Origin: Marvania coccoides | Lineage: Eukaryota; Chlorophyta; Trebouxiophyceae; Chlorellales; Chlorellaceae | Direction: 5' to 3' | Length of the DNA stretch: 64,000 nucleotides | NCBI GenBank assembly: GCA_963854735.1 | Contig: OY978109.1 | Span: forward strand, 806,001 to 870,000 | In this document: positions 22,946-41,781 of the stretch, one piece after another | Layout: every line of letters starts with the position of its first letter | Numbering within the stretch: position 1 is the stretch's first letter | Translations under genes and position numbers: made by a program | Notes under the pieces: model-generated | What the model was told of the DNA's origin: nothing | The model's input: only the letters and a program-made list of their open reading frames with translations | Databases searched by the model: none

Positions 22946-23509
22946 ATGAATGATCGGCAAAAACCCGCCGAGGTGCTCCACGGCGACTTTTCCAGCGGTG
23001 TTGAAGGGGCCGGAAGGTCAACAGGGCGCAGTACAGCGCCGCTGGCCCTCCCTCCCACCAACATCGGCTACCAGCTGCTGGAAAAAGCAGGGTGGACGGA
23101 AGGCCAGGGAATTGGCGCTCAAGAGCAGGGAATGAATGAGCCGCTGCAGCCAGAGGCGTGGCAGGGCAGCGCTGGCCTGGGATATGAAGCTAAAAAGAAG
23201 GTGACAGCAAAAAAATGCAGCGAACCGTCGTCTTCTTCCCTGCCCCAACAGCAGCAGCAGCAGCAACGACAACAAAAGAAGGCCCAGCTACCGCCAAATG
23301 AGCTGGCAGCGGAAGATTTGCCTGCCAAGGTGAAGCGAGTGAAGCAGGTTCTGCAAGCAGAGGCGGACGATCACGCGGGCAAGCAGATCGCGCAGCTGGT
23401 TTACTCGGCGTTTAAAGAGGAGGGACGCTCTGGCACCAGCAGCGACGTCAACCCCTTGCTGCGGCGAGGTGAAAAAAGCAGGCTGTCAGCCACCAACCCC
23501 CTTTTGTAG
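22946..23509 (+). CDS. G-patch domain protein
   Basis: Single exon, 187 residues. The G-patch is at about 38-75: NIGYQLLEKAGWTEGQGIGA, with the GLGYE-type continuation near WQGSAGLGYE. G-patch proteins bind RNA helicases of the DEAH family and act in splicing or ribosome biogenesis; the specific partner here is unknown. A poly-Gln stretch (CAG/CAA mixed) lies at about 101-110, followed by a basic helical region. The C-terminal half has no other domain I recognise. Confidence 0.8.
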   Translation: MNDRQKPAEVLHGDFSSGVEGAGRSTGRSTAPLALPPTNIGYQLLEKAGWTEGQGIGAQEQGMNEPLQPEAWQGSAGLGYEAKKKVTAKKCSEPSSSSLPQQQQQQQRQQKKAQLPPNELAAEDLPAKVKRVKQVLQAEADDHAGKQIAQLVYSAFKEEGRSGTSSDVNPLLRRGEKSRLSATNPLL

Positions 23510-23579
23510 CTTCTGGGCTGTTTAGAAACTTTTTTCTGTTTTTAATGCATTCATTTTTTCTTTTTCTGTTCATTTTCAC

Positions 23580-24460
23580 TCACTGTATACGACCAAGTTC
23601 ATGTTCAACATAATGTAACCAGGCTGCTGCCCAGGCGCTGTCACTGCTGAGGGTTCCCTCCCCTTGAATCCAACGCAAGAAGTCTTTCTTGACTATTGTT
23701 GAGCTGGGAACCAACAGGCTGCAAGCCTGAAAAGTGATGTCCACCACCCACAGTTTCACATCTAGGCCATCAAACCAGCCGTTCCTGCCGTACCAACATG
23801 TGCCGTGCTGGTTTGGAACGACCCCCGCGGCACAGCAGACATGGAGCCGTTCTGCAGCAGTGGGAAAAGAAAGTGAGAGCTTCCGTTGATCACCAAAAAA
23901 AAAAAAGTAACAAAAAGTAGGTAGCCGGGCAGAACTCGGCGCAGCCCCTGGCATCGCTGCCGTGCCTTGTTATCAACGCCACGATTACGGCTTGTTGCAG
24001 TTTTGGTGGCGTTGAAAAAAGCAAACTCGCCAGGGCATCCCCACACCCCGAAACCCGCCAAATCCAGCTCGCTAGCGCGTTCAGACTCGGGATTTTCACC
24101 CAACCGATCTCATGGAGGCGCAGCGCTCGATCGACGCCTACAAAAAGAGCAGGGTCGGGAGTCTCGGTGGCATTGACATTGGAGACTCCCCGGCCGTCCT
24201 GAAGCGCGTACCACCTCGCTGCCGACCTTTCTACTGATCATCGTGGCCGGAATCTCAACGTCGGCGTTGCAGCCCTGCTGTATATGCGAAAAAAGCTCGT
24301 ATTCAGCGTCAGTGTTGGCAACAGCTGGAACGCAGTTTTCCAAAACCCAGATGTGTGACACGTCCTCGGTCACCTCGCCGGAGTATCCCTTTAGCAACGA
24401 TTTAATTGTTTTTTTTCATTTTCATTTTCATATTTTCGAGTTTACCCGCCCTTGTTTCAT
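23580..24460 (-). CDS. Unknown protein, multi-exon
   Basis: Supported parts: a 15-nt first exon (24446-24460, MKQGR), joined by a 57-bp GTAAAC...AAAG intron to an exon from 24388 downward (GYSGEVTEDVSHIWVLENC...). A last exon at 23580-23851 contains GTCWYGRNGWFDGLDVKLWV and VKKDFLRWIQGEG and ends HELGRIQ. The middle (about 23900-24220) has two competing frames and its splices are unresolved. A plus-strand ATG frame of ~40 codons at 24112 overlaps it. No domain recognised. Its start lies 11 bp from that of the divergent ATPase gene. Confidence 0.5.
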
Positions 24461-24471
24461 CCTCTGGCAAT

Positions 24472-26178
24472 ATGCTTTCTGACCAAATGCACCCATTCAG
24501 TTGGACAGCTGGAGCCCTGCGGCCCGGCGCAACCTTCCTAGCCGCAAGGCCGACAATTTCGACTCAAAGTTACACCTTGCGTCCCTCTTTACCGCGGAGG
24601 ACCATCATGGCAGCGTCCCAGAAACCCCCCAGTAAGGAATCTCTGCTGCGGCCCGAAAAAAGTTTTTATAACAGGGAGAAGGAGATTGGCACTGTGGTGG
24701 GGACCTTTGATTCCCGCCCATTACGAATAGCTGTGTTTGTTGGCCCGAAAGACGCCGGCAAGTCGGTAAGTTTTTTTATATTTAAATATAAAAAAACGTA
24801 CTGCAAATTTGCAGTATTTTTTTTTGCGCTTTCCCTCAGACAAGTAATCCTGTCGGGTTTGTTTGGCCCAGGAAATGTTTGAAGAAATAGCGCGGAGAAG
24901 GGCTACTTCCCAGAGCGTCGCGGGCGAAGGCCCCCCTCCAGTTCTCATACTCGACGCCCGCGCCTGTGACGTGAGCACTCCCCTGCAGCTGTCAAGGAAC
25001 CTGAAGGAGGTCATTTTCGACAATACGGGCCTGAATGAATGGTGGAAGTCGATCCCGAAATGGGCGGCGAGCTGCGGCGTCACTCTGTTGCCTGGCGTAA
25101 AATTTGACGTGGACCTAAGAAAAAGTTTCCCGGAGGCTGAAAGCACGTCGCCAATGGAATCCATCATCAAATCTCTAACGGCTTTCCTAGAGGCAGTGCG
25201 GCCGCTGCCTAACAAGCCCGTTTTCATCATTGACGAGGCCAACATGCTGATGAACTGGACTGAGGAAGACAAGGGGCATACTGAGCTGAAGCTGCTGCTG
25301 CAGTTTTTTGTTAGGGTGACCAAGCAAAAACAGCTGGCGCACATTGTGATGGTAACCTCGGATATCTTTTTTGTGTCCTGGCTCATGCGAGGCGAGTTGA
25401 TCATAAAGGAAGGGGGGGGGAACCGCTAAGTTTATTTATTTATATTTTATTTATTTATTTATATTTTATTTATTTATTCTCATAATGCAAATCCATTTCT
25501 TTGTTTTGCATTGCAGAGGGCTTATCTGAACACCAGGTTGCTGTGAAGGTCATCGGGGACTTGCCCACCGAGCAGGAAGCAAAGCATTTTGTGGAGGGCC
25601 TCGCCAGCTCAGGCCGTGGGCTGGCGCTGGCCACGGCTGACGACGAGATGGACATGTGGCCCAAGGTGTACGAGGTGTGCGGAGGAAACATCGGGCTGCT
25701 GCAGCAGTGCGCCGGCATGGCCTTGACCGAGAGCTGGGAGAATGCTTTGAGCACCATAAGAAGCAGTGGTGGAGCAGGGGTGGACGCCGGCTTCCATCCC
25801 GAGGTATACACGACATATACCAGGCGTGCGCCCCCAGCATGGACTGCAGAGCAGTACAAGACCGTGCTGCGTGAGATTGCCCGCTCGCCGCCGTACCATG
25901 CCGTTTTAAAGGATGTTTTGGAGAAGGAGATTGCCAGGGGCTCACGCAAGTGGTGGAACTTTTGGTTTGATTCGAAGGAGGTTGGCAGTACTGCGCTGAT
26001 GTCGATGGTGGAGTGGAACCTGGTGGCGCTGCGGCCTTACTCTGCCCTGGCTGAAGACCTGCCGGCAGAAGTGTTTGGCGAGGACGAGGAAGCAGCCAGC
26101 GTTTTTACTATGCCGTCGCGTGCTCATCTGTACCGCGTGCTGAAGATGTATGCAACTGGAAAGCTGGAGAAGGAGTGA
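24472..26178 (+). CDS. Archaeal-type P-loop ATPase (AAA/STAND-like)
   Basis: Exons 24472-24765, 24872-25391 and 25517-26178; product 491 residues. Walker A variant GPKDAGKS is at about 91-98 and Walker B VFIIDEANML at about 215. A CGGN sensor-type motif sits at about 325, as in the archaeal ATPase group. The C-terminal part is helical (KWWNFWFDSKEVGS). The second intron uses a GC donor (GAG/GCGAGT) and contains a TTTA repeat; only that donor keeps the frame. The first ~45 residues could be an organelle presequence; an in-frame ATG at 24607 is an alternative start. Function unknown; such ATPases are thought to have entered several algal genomes from prokaryotes. Confidence 0.8.
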
Positions 26179-26194
26179 AGCTGCTTTTCCGGCT

Positions 26195-28360
26195 ACATGC
26201 ATACATTACAGGGTTTAAAGTCCGCACAAAAGGGCAACTAAGGCCCCGTAGCAGACTAGCACCGAAGTGCAAGCAGAAAATAAGTTTGAGACGATAATCA
26301 AAGAAAGAAAAACCAACCGCCCAAAGAAACAACGAATATTAAGAAAAGAAAACAAGGAAAAAAAGGAAAAATTCAAAGCATTATGTCCAGCCACGGAGCG
26401 TTTCGTAACCTCCAGCGTCATTGCTAGCCTTAATGAAAGAAGCAACCTGCTTCGGGGCTTGCTGTAAAAACTCGAAAAGATTCGAAGGAGAAGAAGAAGA
26501 AAATGACGTATCAGGAAACAAAGATGAGTAAGAATCACGAACTGCAACCAAAGAAGGGCATATGCAGTGAAAGACCATGTGCTCTTCGTCCTCGCAAGAC
26601 CCAGATGCACACAAACGGCATGTCCGCTGGGCGTGCAGCCGACCAATGAAGCGCCCCGTCTCCACCCCAACATGATGCGAGCTGCAGCGGAACCTCGCCA
26701 AAAAAACCCGCCGTGGGACCGAAAGAACAGAAGAAAGATACGGCTGCAAAATATGAGAACTCATTGTGGTATCACCCCCCCGAATCGTTGTCTTGTAAAA
26801 ATCAATTTTAGTCCCCGATTGCTGACGGTAAAAATCCATGTAGCGTTGGCGCATAGCCGCCTCCGCCAGCCTGGGGTCGTCCAGGTCTGCGCTCCCCGCG
26901 AGCACCACGCCGCTTTCTAGGCCTTAAGCGTTAATTAGGCCCAACACCTGCGCTGCCCAGCAGCGCTGCGCAAATATATTCTGCTGCGCCAGCGCAAGGT
27001 TGTCCCGAAATGCTGCCTTGAGAGTCACCCTCGTGTCGGGCAAGGCCTGCAGCCGCCAGAACCCATAAATACGCTTCGCCCAAGCGCACGCCAGGGGGAA
27101 GCGACCAAATTCCCCCAACGTGACCACGTTGGCCGTGGCTTTCTGTACCCCCAGCAACCGTCGCAGGAAGGCCCGGTGGAAGATCTCGAACTTGTCGTTG
27201 CCGTCACCACCCACCGCTGCAGCCACCTGCGCCGGCCCCCAGGTCTCCACCCCGTACCCCATCGATGGAACCACCACCGCATTGAAGAATTCGCCAAGAA
27301 GCCGTGCCGATGTGACTCCCAGCTGTGCACACCGCCGCCACATCACCGCCAGCGCCCCCCTCGCTGTTTTCAGCCGCGCCGCTGCTGCCGCCGCGCCAAA
27401 ATCCCCTCCGACCGTAATTATAACCCCCGAATATTTAAACTCTGCCACCTCCACCAGCTGCTCCCCCATGTACGTGACCCGAACGCTGCTGGGCCCGCTT
27501 CCCCCGCCCAGCGACATCACCTTTGTCTTCTCCAGACTCAAGGTGAGATCCCATGCCGCTGAATAATCCGAAAGTGCCTCCAGCTGCAGCTGTAACCCCT
27601 CGATGCTCGTCGCCACCAGCGCTAAGTCATCTGCATGAAGCAAAGGGGGGACGGTTGTGTTGTTGAGAGTTGGCAGAGCGGCAGAGTCTCCCAGGTGTGA
27701 AATGGCAAAGGGCAGATCATCAATGAAGAAACCAAAAAGGTCGCAGCTGGCAGGGTCGCCCTGCTTCAGCCCCAAAGTGGACAGGAATGGGGCTGAAAGA
27801 CCCTCCAAAGTTTTAACCGAGATAGGAACGTTAGCATGTTGTGTTTTTAGACCGTCAAGCATGAATCCATAAATTCCACTAGCCTGCAGTTTAGCCCAAA
27901 GTTTATCCCGCGGAACTGTCATACGCCTTTTTTAAGTCAACGAAAGCAACGTTAAGTGCTGCATCATCAGCCTGGTGGCGTTCAGTCAATGCACGTAAGG
28001 TGAAAATGTTATCTTCAGTCCTGTGGTCCCGTCGAAATCCAGTTTGAGTATCGGCACGCAAATTATTTTCTTCCCCCCATGCCCCGAGGCGCCCCGTCAA
28101 ACATGTCATGTAAAGTTTATCCAAGATGCCACCAACGGTCATGCTGCGGTGATCGTTGAGCGTAGTGGTGGCCGCCCGCGGCTTGGGAACCATGGTAATC
28201 ACCCCCAGCGCCATGTCAAAAGGCATGGTCTTGGTCCGCACCACGGCGTTGAACAGAGTGGCCAGCGTGGGAGCCAGCTCTGCCGCGGCCACCTTGAGAT
28301 GAGGCAGGTCCAGGCTGCCCGCCACCGCCTTGTTGTTTTCCAGCAGCATAATGCCCGCTG
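26195..28360 (-). mobile_element. Non-LTR (LINE-type) retrotransposon, 5'-truncated and inactivated
   Basis: Runs on the minus strand from ~28360 to a 3' terminus at ~26195-26221 (GGACTTTAAACCCTGTAATG then TATG-type repeats). It encodes part of a reverse transcriptase and a C-terminal zinc knuckle. It begins within the RT domain, so the endonuclease and ORF1 are missing. It sits immediately after the stop of the ATPase gene, so it may serve as that gene's 3' flank. No target-site duplication was evident by eye. Confidence 0.85.
26381..28349 (-). pseudogene. Reverse transcriptase ORF, broken
   Basis: Three open segments in order: 27903-28349 (NDHRSMTVGGILDKLY..., GFRRDHRTEDNIFTLRAL, ending FVDLKKAYDS), 26924-27922 (LKQGDPASCDLFGFFIDDL, catalytic ADDLALVA, SLEKTKVMSLGG) and 26381-26908 (zinc-knuckle CRLCASGSCEDEEHMVFHC). 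A frameshift of a missing base or two lies near 27905-27920, within the KKAYDS region. An in-frame TAA lies at 26924-26926. With the 5' truncation this copy cannot encode a full enzyme. Confidence 0.88.
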
Positions 28361-28610
28361 AGATTATAGATTGTATATGCCTCCCTCGCTGTTTATTCCC
28401 AATCGCGCGCCGCGCCTCTTCATTGCATTTTGATCTGTTGTATTTTTAGCTGCTGTGTGAATTGTGTTGTACTGTACTTGTAGAAGTTTCTTTCATTGAA
28501 TGGAGTTTGTAAGAAAAACATGAATGAAAGTCTTTCGCGGCATGGGAGCAACCGCCAACCACCCGACCCTCTAGTTCCTCCCTGCCGACACCACAGCAGG
28601 TGCAGTCTAA

Positions 28611-29400
28611 TCATAAGGAGGCCTCCTGGTCAATCACAGCTAGTCGAGTATCGTCAAGCCGGTTTTCTATTTCGCTGTGTGCCACCATCAGCAGCTGCTC
28701 TGCGTTCCTCAGCCGCTGCAGCCCCTGTGCTCGTGCCCCTCCATGCGCTTGCCCCTCCATGCGCTGCCCGTGCTCCTCAGCAGCGCTGTCCCTGCCCCCA
28801 CCAGCCCCCTCCCCTTTGGCACTTCCACCCTCCACCCACGCCGAAATATCGCAGCTACCCGCACGAGCACCACGCGCTCCAGCAGCGCCTTTAGTCGCCC
28901 AATCGTCAGGCGCCCTGCAAACCACAGCAACGGAATCCCATTGTTCCTAAAACTGACGTTGTTGGACCCAGTTTTATAACAACCGCTCAATATTTAGGCA
29001 GCAGGATAAACTGCATTTGAAGGTTGTTCTTACCGGGAACCTGTTTCTTGGCCTTTCCACCGCCAGCATATACAGCGTGAGCTCCAACACGGTGCTCGCG
29101 AGGAGGTGCCTTGGGCTGTAGAAGCCCCCGACGGCGCCAGCTCGCCACATTTGGCCACCACCGCGTCCTTGTTGGTTGCCTCGGCCACCATGTCGGTAAG
29201 CATCCGCAAGTACGCAGGTTCTGCGTCCCACCGCTCTGCCGCGCTGCCCTTGCCGCCGTGGAGAGTCTGCAGCCCGCCAATGCGCGCGACGATCTCGTAC
29301 CGCTCCGCAGGCAGGGGGTTGTCTCACAGACGGACGCCGCTGAGCTCGGAAAAGGGATCGAGCTCGTCCACTCCCCCCCCCCCCCAATCAAGTTTGAGGA
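28611..29400 (-). pseudogene. Possible decayed or unresolved gene
   Basis: A 3' piece (28611-~28916) after a TTTGCAG acceptor reads APDDWATKGAAGARGARAGS and ends AEQLLMVAHSEIENRLDDTR...EASL before a stop. An upstream piece (~29130-29375) reads VDELDPFSELSGVRL, an in-frame TGA, then DNPLPAERYEIVARIGGLQT and LRMLTDMVAEATNKDAVVAK. It then shifts frame into a second coding-like stretch (SPRHLLASTVLELTLYMLAV). Codon composition suggests former coding sequence, but the stop and frame change argue for decay or for introns I cannot place. Fourteen consecutive G (minus strand) precede the first piece. No family recognised. Confidence 0.35.
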
Positions 29401-29826
29401 AAAAGAAAAAGGTCGGAAAACATACGAGGTATTTCTGGGTACTCCTTCATTAATCCAACTGTGATAACTTGGAAAGCAACGAGAAGCAACGCATTTCAAA
29501 TAAAAGCACGCATCAGAAACGGCGAAAGATTTGTTCAAGATGAAAAAAATAAAAAATAAAAATCATTCCGAACACGCAAGTGCATGCTTGAAAAAATCAA
29601 TAAATGTCGTCAGTATTCGAAAATTCTAAAAACACTTATTTAAAATAAGCGATTCGAGTGCAAAGCGAAAGTTCAGGCCAAGCCAAAAGTTTGGGGCTCC
29701 TCAAATTCAGCTGCAGCGGATGCACTCCAGTATACAAATATAAAGAGTACACTTCAAAATACGTTGGAAGGATGATATAGCGACGCGAGGGGTTGCGGCC
29801 CGTTTTCCCCTTCATTTTGCAAAAAC
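29401..29826. other. Intergenic, promoter side of the PHD gene
   Basis: AT-rich, no convincing ORF or repeat. Confidence 0.4.
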
Positions 29827-36994
<7,168 letters not shown>

Positions 36995-37620
36995 GTACCT
37001 GGTGAGCTCGCTCGAGAGAGAGAGCATCTATGTTGATTAAAAGAATATACGACTATATATTAGTGTGACTTCTTTTTTTACTATTTTTTTTTATTCTACT
37101 GAGATAAAATGACTTTTGTGAAAGCACAGCTGCAATAGTTCTAAAAGCTGGCCATGACATCTCCTCAAGTTTGCGGGGAGTGCTGGCACTGCGAGATTTT
37201 TTTTGGTTGCTAACCAAAGGGGTGCCCCTCCAATTCGAATCCGGCTGGTGGAGGAGGTGGATCTCAGGGTGCTGGCTGCGCTACGCTGCCTGCATTGCGT
37301 GCAGCCTGGGCTGCTAGAAGTACTGAGGATGCAAATTCTGGGGGCGGCTCTGGTTTGATTGAATTCATTTGCAACATACATTTTCAATAAAAAGAAACCC
37401 TCATGCAAACGCCCACCAGTCCCGGCCGGAGCCTCCCAATACAATTTCCTTTCTTTTCTTTCCACTCACGTGTGAAATGCAAGAAAAAATGAAAATTTTA
37501 CAAGAGCTTTAAATAGTAAGACATTGCTGCTTCGTGATTTCTTTGAGGTGGTTAGGAATAGCGATGATAAAACAAAATAATGATGGTTGAGCAATGGTGT
37601 TCTCCCTTGAAAATAAACTG
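36995..37620. other. Spacer between converging genes
   Basis: Holds the 3' flank of the PHD gene and the 3' flank of the Ca2+-ATPase gene, plus the coding-like relic listed separately. Confidence 0.4.
37120..37358 (+). pseudogene. Coding-like relic with a frame change
   Basis: First piece (~37124-37215) reads STAAIVLKAGHDISSSLRGV, then LALRDFFWLLTKG. In another frame the next piece (~37205-37358) reads RIRLVEEVDLRVLAALRCLH, then CVQPGLLEVLRMQILGAALV and a stop. One frameshift near 37210 would join them. No start is visible. Looks like the decayed 3' end of a gene of unknown family. Confidence 0.4.
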
Positions 37621-40600
37621 CTAAACCATGCCCCCTGCTGCTGCACCGGCAAAGTGTCGGCGCTGCGGCGGCGGAGAGGTGCCGCTGCTCCTCGCTGCCC
37701 CACCCCCTCCCCTTTTCCCGGCCACTTTGCCTGCGCTGGTGGCAGTCCACCGCCACAGCCGCCGCAGCCCTGCCTGCACGTAGTACATCCCTAGCACCCG
37801 CGTCAGCAGGCCCCCTTTGCCCACAGCCCCCGTGGCGCTGCTTTGGCTGTTGTTACTGTCCATGCTGTTGCCTCCGTCGCCCATCCACGTCCTCGACACC
37901 AGCTTTAAAATTTCGTCAACCACCACCACTGGGGCAGACAACCACAGCACCGTCTTCCACTCCACCCACGACAGCGCGGTCACGCTGAACATTGCGGCCA
38001 GCGGGGGCACGTACAGGATGAGCAGGTGCAGCGCCACCGACAGAGTGATGGCCCCCAGCAGCCAGGGGTTGCTCCAGGGGGGGATGGTCAACAGGGAGCA
38101 GTCCTCAGACAGCGCGTTGAGCGCGTTGAACATCTCCACAATGACCAGCACCGTCATCGAGATGGTGGAAGGGGAGCGCGAGCGGAAGGCAGAGCAGTCG
38201 GGCGCCTCCCCGCCGCCCCCGCAGCTCTGGAAATTGTGCAGCTGGGACCACGTCATCTGGGGCCCATCCGGCGCCGCAAGGAACCACCAAATGAAGCCAG
38301 TCGCGGTGGCGGCGCCCACGTAAGCCCCCACCACCAGGTACCGCACCAGCATCCACCGGTCCACGATGTTGTCTTCAGAGCGCCTCGGCCTGCGTCGCAT
38401 GATGTCGGTGTCGGGTTTGTTGAACCCAATGGCGGTGGCGGGCAGCCCATCCGTCACCAGGTTTACCCACAGCAGCTGCACCGGGTTGAGGCACTCTGGG
38501 ATGCCCAGCAGCGCCGCCGAAAAAATGGCCACCACTTCGCCGATGTTGGATGACACCATGTATCGGATAAACTGCTTTGTATTGGCGTAGATTGACCGTC
38601 CAGTGGCCACCGCCTCCACAATCGTGGCGAAGTTGTCGTCTGCCAGCACCATATCGGAGGCGTGTTTGGCCACCGCTGTGCCTGAACCCATGCCGATGCC
38701 GATGTCCGCACGCTTCAGCGCAGGGGCGTCGTTCACGCCGTCACCCGTCATCGCCACGACGTGCCCCTGCGCCTGCAGCAGCTCCACCAGGCGGGTCTTG
38801 TGGGAGGGCTCCACACGGGAGAACACGGCGATGGAGGCAACGGCTGCTGCTGCGTCTGCGGGGCTGAGTTCGTCGAACTCGACGCCGGAGAGGGAGAGGG
38901 AGGAGATGACGCGGGGGGAAAGGGGGGAGGCGGGGGAGAGGCCGTCCATGGCGACCACAGCGCTGCTGCTGCCGTTGGCCGAGGAAGCATCGCTCAGCAG
39001 GCCCACCTGTGGGTTTGGAAAAGGGGAGAACAGAGAAAAATGTATTGTTAAGAACCCATATAAATGTTCTTATCAATGCAATAGACGAAATAAAATAAAA
39101 TAAAAACCAGTAGCCTGGCGACAAAATTCAAAAAAATAGGTTCCTACAAAAACAGCAATGCGCGTTCAACCCTCCCACCCATTTCAAATAAGACTTCCTT
39201 TTAAAACACCACAACTCAAAATACTACTACTAATACGACTGCTACTGCTTCACCTGTCTCGCCACGCTGTCAGCGGTGGCCCTGTTGTCCCCGGTCACCA
39301 TGATCACACGAATGCCAGCGCTGCGACACTGCTCCACCGCAGACCGCACCTCGGGGCGGGGAGGGTCCTGCATGCCCGCCAGCCCCAGAAAGCACAGCTC
39401 AGACTCGTCGCCAGGCGACACCTCACGGCGGTCTTGAGAAGGCCAGGGCCGGTACGCCAACGCCAGCACGCGGAGGGCCCTCCCCCCGCCAAAGTGCTCC
39501 ACCGCCGCGGTCAACGACGCCGTCAGCGCGGGGGTCATGCCCACCACGCCGCTGCCGTCGTTGGCCAGCGCCGAGGTGCAGCGGGCCAGGACCTGCTCGG
39601 GCGCTCCCTTGCAAAACAGAGTCATGCGGCCCGTGGCGACGTCTGCACACAGCGCGCTCATCATTTTGCGGTCCCGGCTGAACTCCAGTGTGTACAGCTT
39701 GCGGTGCTGCTGCTCCCAGTGCTCGTTGCAGTAGGTGGCGCGCTCGGCGCGCGGCACTCGCTCCAGCGCCCACGGCATCGCCGAGTACCCAGGCAGACCC
39801 ACTTTCTCGGCAAACACGCGCAGCGCGACCTCTGTGGCCTCCCCCACGCGCTGGTACACCCCTTTGTCTGCAGCGTACGTCAGGTGGGAGTCGTTGCACA
39901 GCGCGGCACACGCAGCAGACTGCAGCAGCGCAGGAAAGTCTGCGGGGAAGGGCACCTCCACGCCGGAGGCTGCGTCCAGCACGCGTCCCTCTGGCGCGTA
40001 CGATGTGCCAGTGAACTCAAATTCGTGGAGTGTCCCGGCGCCGTTGGCCACCGCCGCCAGCCGCACCACGCTCATCTGGTTGGTGGTCAGCGTGCCGGTT
40101 TTGTCAGAGCAGATCACGGTGGTGCACCCCAGGGTTTCCACCGAGGGCAGTCGCCGCACGATGGCCTTGCGCTTTGCCATCTGCCGCGTGCCCAACGCCA
40201 GACAAGTGGTCACCACCGCAGGAAGACCCTCGGGGATGGCCGCCACCGCCAGCGCCACTGCGATCTTGAAGTAGTACAGCGCGCCGCCCAGCCAGGAGCC
40301 GTGCAGGGGGTCTGAAAAGTGTTTCAGGTTCACCACCCACACCAGCACGCAAATAACGGCGATGGCTTTGGACAGGAACGCGCCAAACTGGTCGAGCTTC
40401 TGTTTCAGCGGGGTCTCCTGCTCCTGCGCCTCAGCCATGGCATCGCGAATGCGGCCGATGGCAGTGGAGGCGCCCGTGCCAACCACCACCCCCCTGGCCC
40501 TCCCAGCAGCCACCACGGTGCCGGAAAACAGCGTGTTGGTCTTGTCTTGGTACACCGCCTTGGCGGTCAGCACCGCCGCGGTGTCTTTGGCCACGCTGCC

Positions 40601-41358
40601 GCTCTCCCCCGTCAGGATGGATTGGTCGATGCGCAGGTCGCTGGAGAGAAGCTCCACGAGGCGCACGTCGGCGGGGACCTTCCCCCCCACAGCTACTTCC
40701 ACGATGTCGCCAGGGACCAGCTCTGTGGCGGGCACCACGGTCCACCTGCCGTCCCTGAGGGCGGTGGCCACGTCAGCCTCGTAGGCCTTCAGCTCTTCGA
40801 TTGCCGCCTCTGCGTTGGTCTCGGTGACCACCCCCACGGTGGCGTTGGCAATGAGGATGAGCACGATGACCGCCGGCTCGACGAACGCCCCCAGGCCGTG
40901 CTCCCCACTGGCCAGGGCGATGAGGAGGTCAACCACGGCTGCAGCGATCAGAATCTTCACCAGCAGGTCGTCAAACTGCTTCAGAACCAGCTTCCAAAAG
41001 GGGGTGCCTGTGGTAGTGAATAACGGGGGGTGGGGGTGGGGGTGAGTGGGGAAGTGAAATGTGAGAGAAAGAGTGAGCAGGGCGGCAAAAAAAAAAAAAG
41101 GGAATAAAAAAAAATGGACTGACCAGGCTCAGGGGCGAGCTCATTCCTGCCGTAGCGCAACTGGGCCTCGGCCACTCTGCTCGGGGTCAGTCCCTGGCTG
41201 AAATCCACTCGAAAGTGAGCGAGCACCTGCAAAAAGTGAAACGCAATTTGAGGGATATGTTGAGGGTCGGAGGGAAGGGGGGAGGACACGGTTTCTGGTA
41301 TCATTTTGCAAGATCGCCGACTCGCCTCGTCTGTGCTGGCAGCATACGCGGTGTCCAT
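37621..41358 (-). CDS. P-type IIA Ca2+-ATPase (SERCA/ECA type)
   Basis: Four exons: 41326-41358, 41124-41226, 39254-41007, 37621-39006; product 1,091 residues. Pumps Ca2+ into the ER or another endomembrane store. The start [11 protein letters not shown] joins [20 protein letters not shown], matching the SERCA/ECA N-terminus. That first intron uses a GC donor (GAG/GCGAGT) and stays open in frame. Motifs are [17 protein letters not shown] in transmembrane helix 4, the phosphorylation site [12 protein letters not shown] (~345), [18 protein letters not shown] (~718) and the final transmembrane helices. A Ser/Ala-rich insertion ([18 protein letters not shown]...) lies between MVTGDN and TGDGVNDAP. 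The C-terminus has a ~40-residue basic/Gly tail. Confidence 0.95.
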
Positions 41359-41781
41359 TGCTGCAGTGATCGGCTGAAGGCACCAACTTTTTTCTCCAAT
41401 CTAAAAATGCAACTCCGGCCGACTAGCCTGTGTCAGGTTCCTGTCGAAGCGCCATAATTTGCTGTCCAATATACAATTATAGTAAAAACAATGAAAATTT
41501 GGGAATTTAAAAATCATGTACTTGGAGCTGTACCGCCGACGGTCGACAAGGAGAGGAGGTGGTGGGGAGGAGGAGGGCAGGCAGCAAGTGCATGCCACCA
41601 TCTCAGGTGCATGCAGGGAGATGAAGAGGAAAATCAAGAAAAAACTCTTAGCAGCCGCTTTTTGCCACTGCCACACCTCTCTCTTCTTGGAGCCTCAAAC
41701 AAAAGCAATTTTTCATCAATAATCAGTAAATAATCAAGTGAATAATTCAATAGCCTTCCCCCACCCTCCTTCATTTCCTCT

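Noticed and set aside
25430..25490. TTTA tandem repeat considered as a separate element
   Set aside because: Lies wholly within the second intron of the ATPase gene and looks like simple intronic low complexity.
39158..40315. 385-residue plus-strand open frame
   Set aside because: Antisense of the Ca2+-ATPase cytosolic domain.
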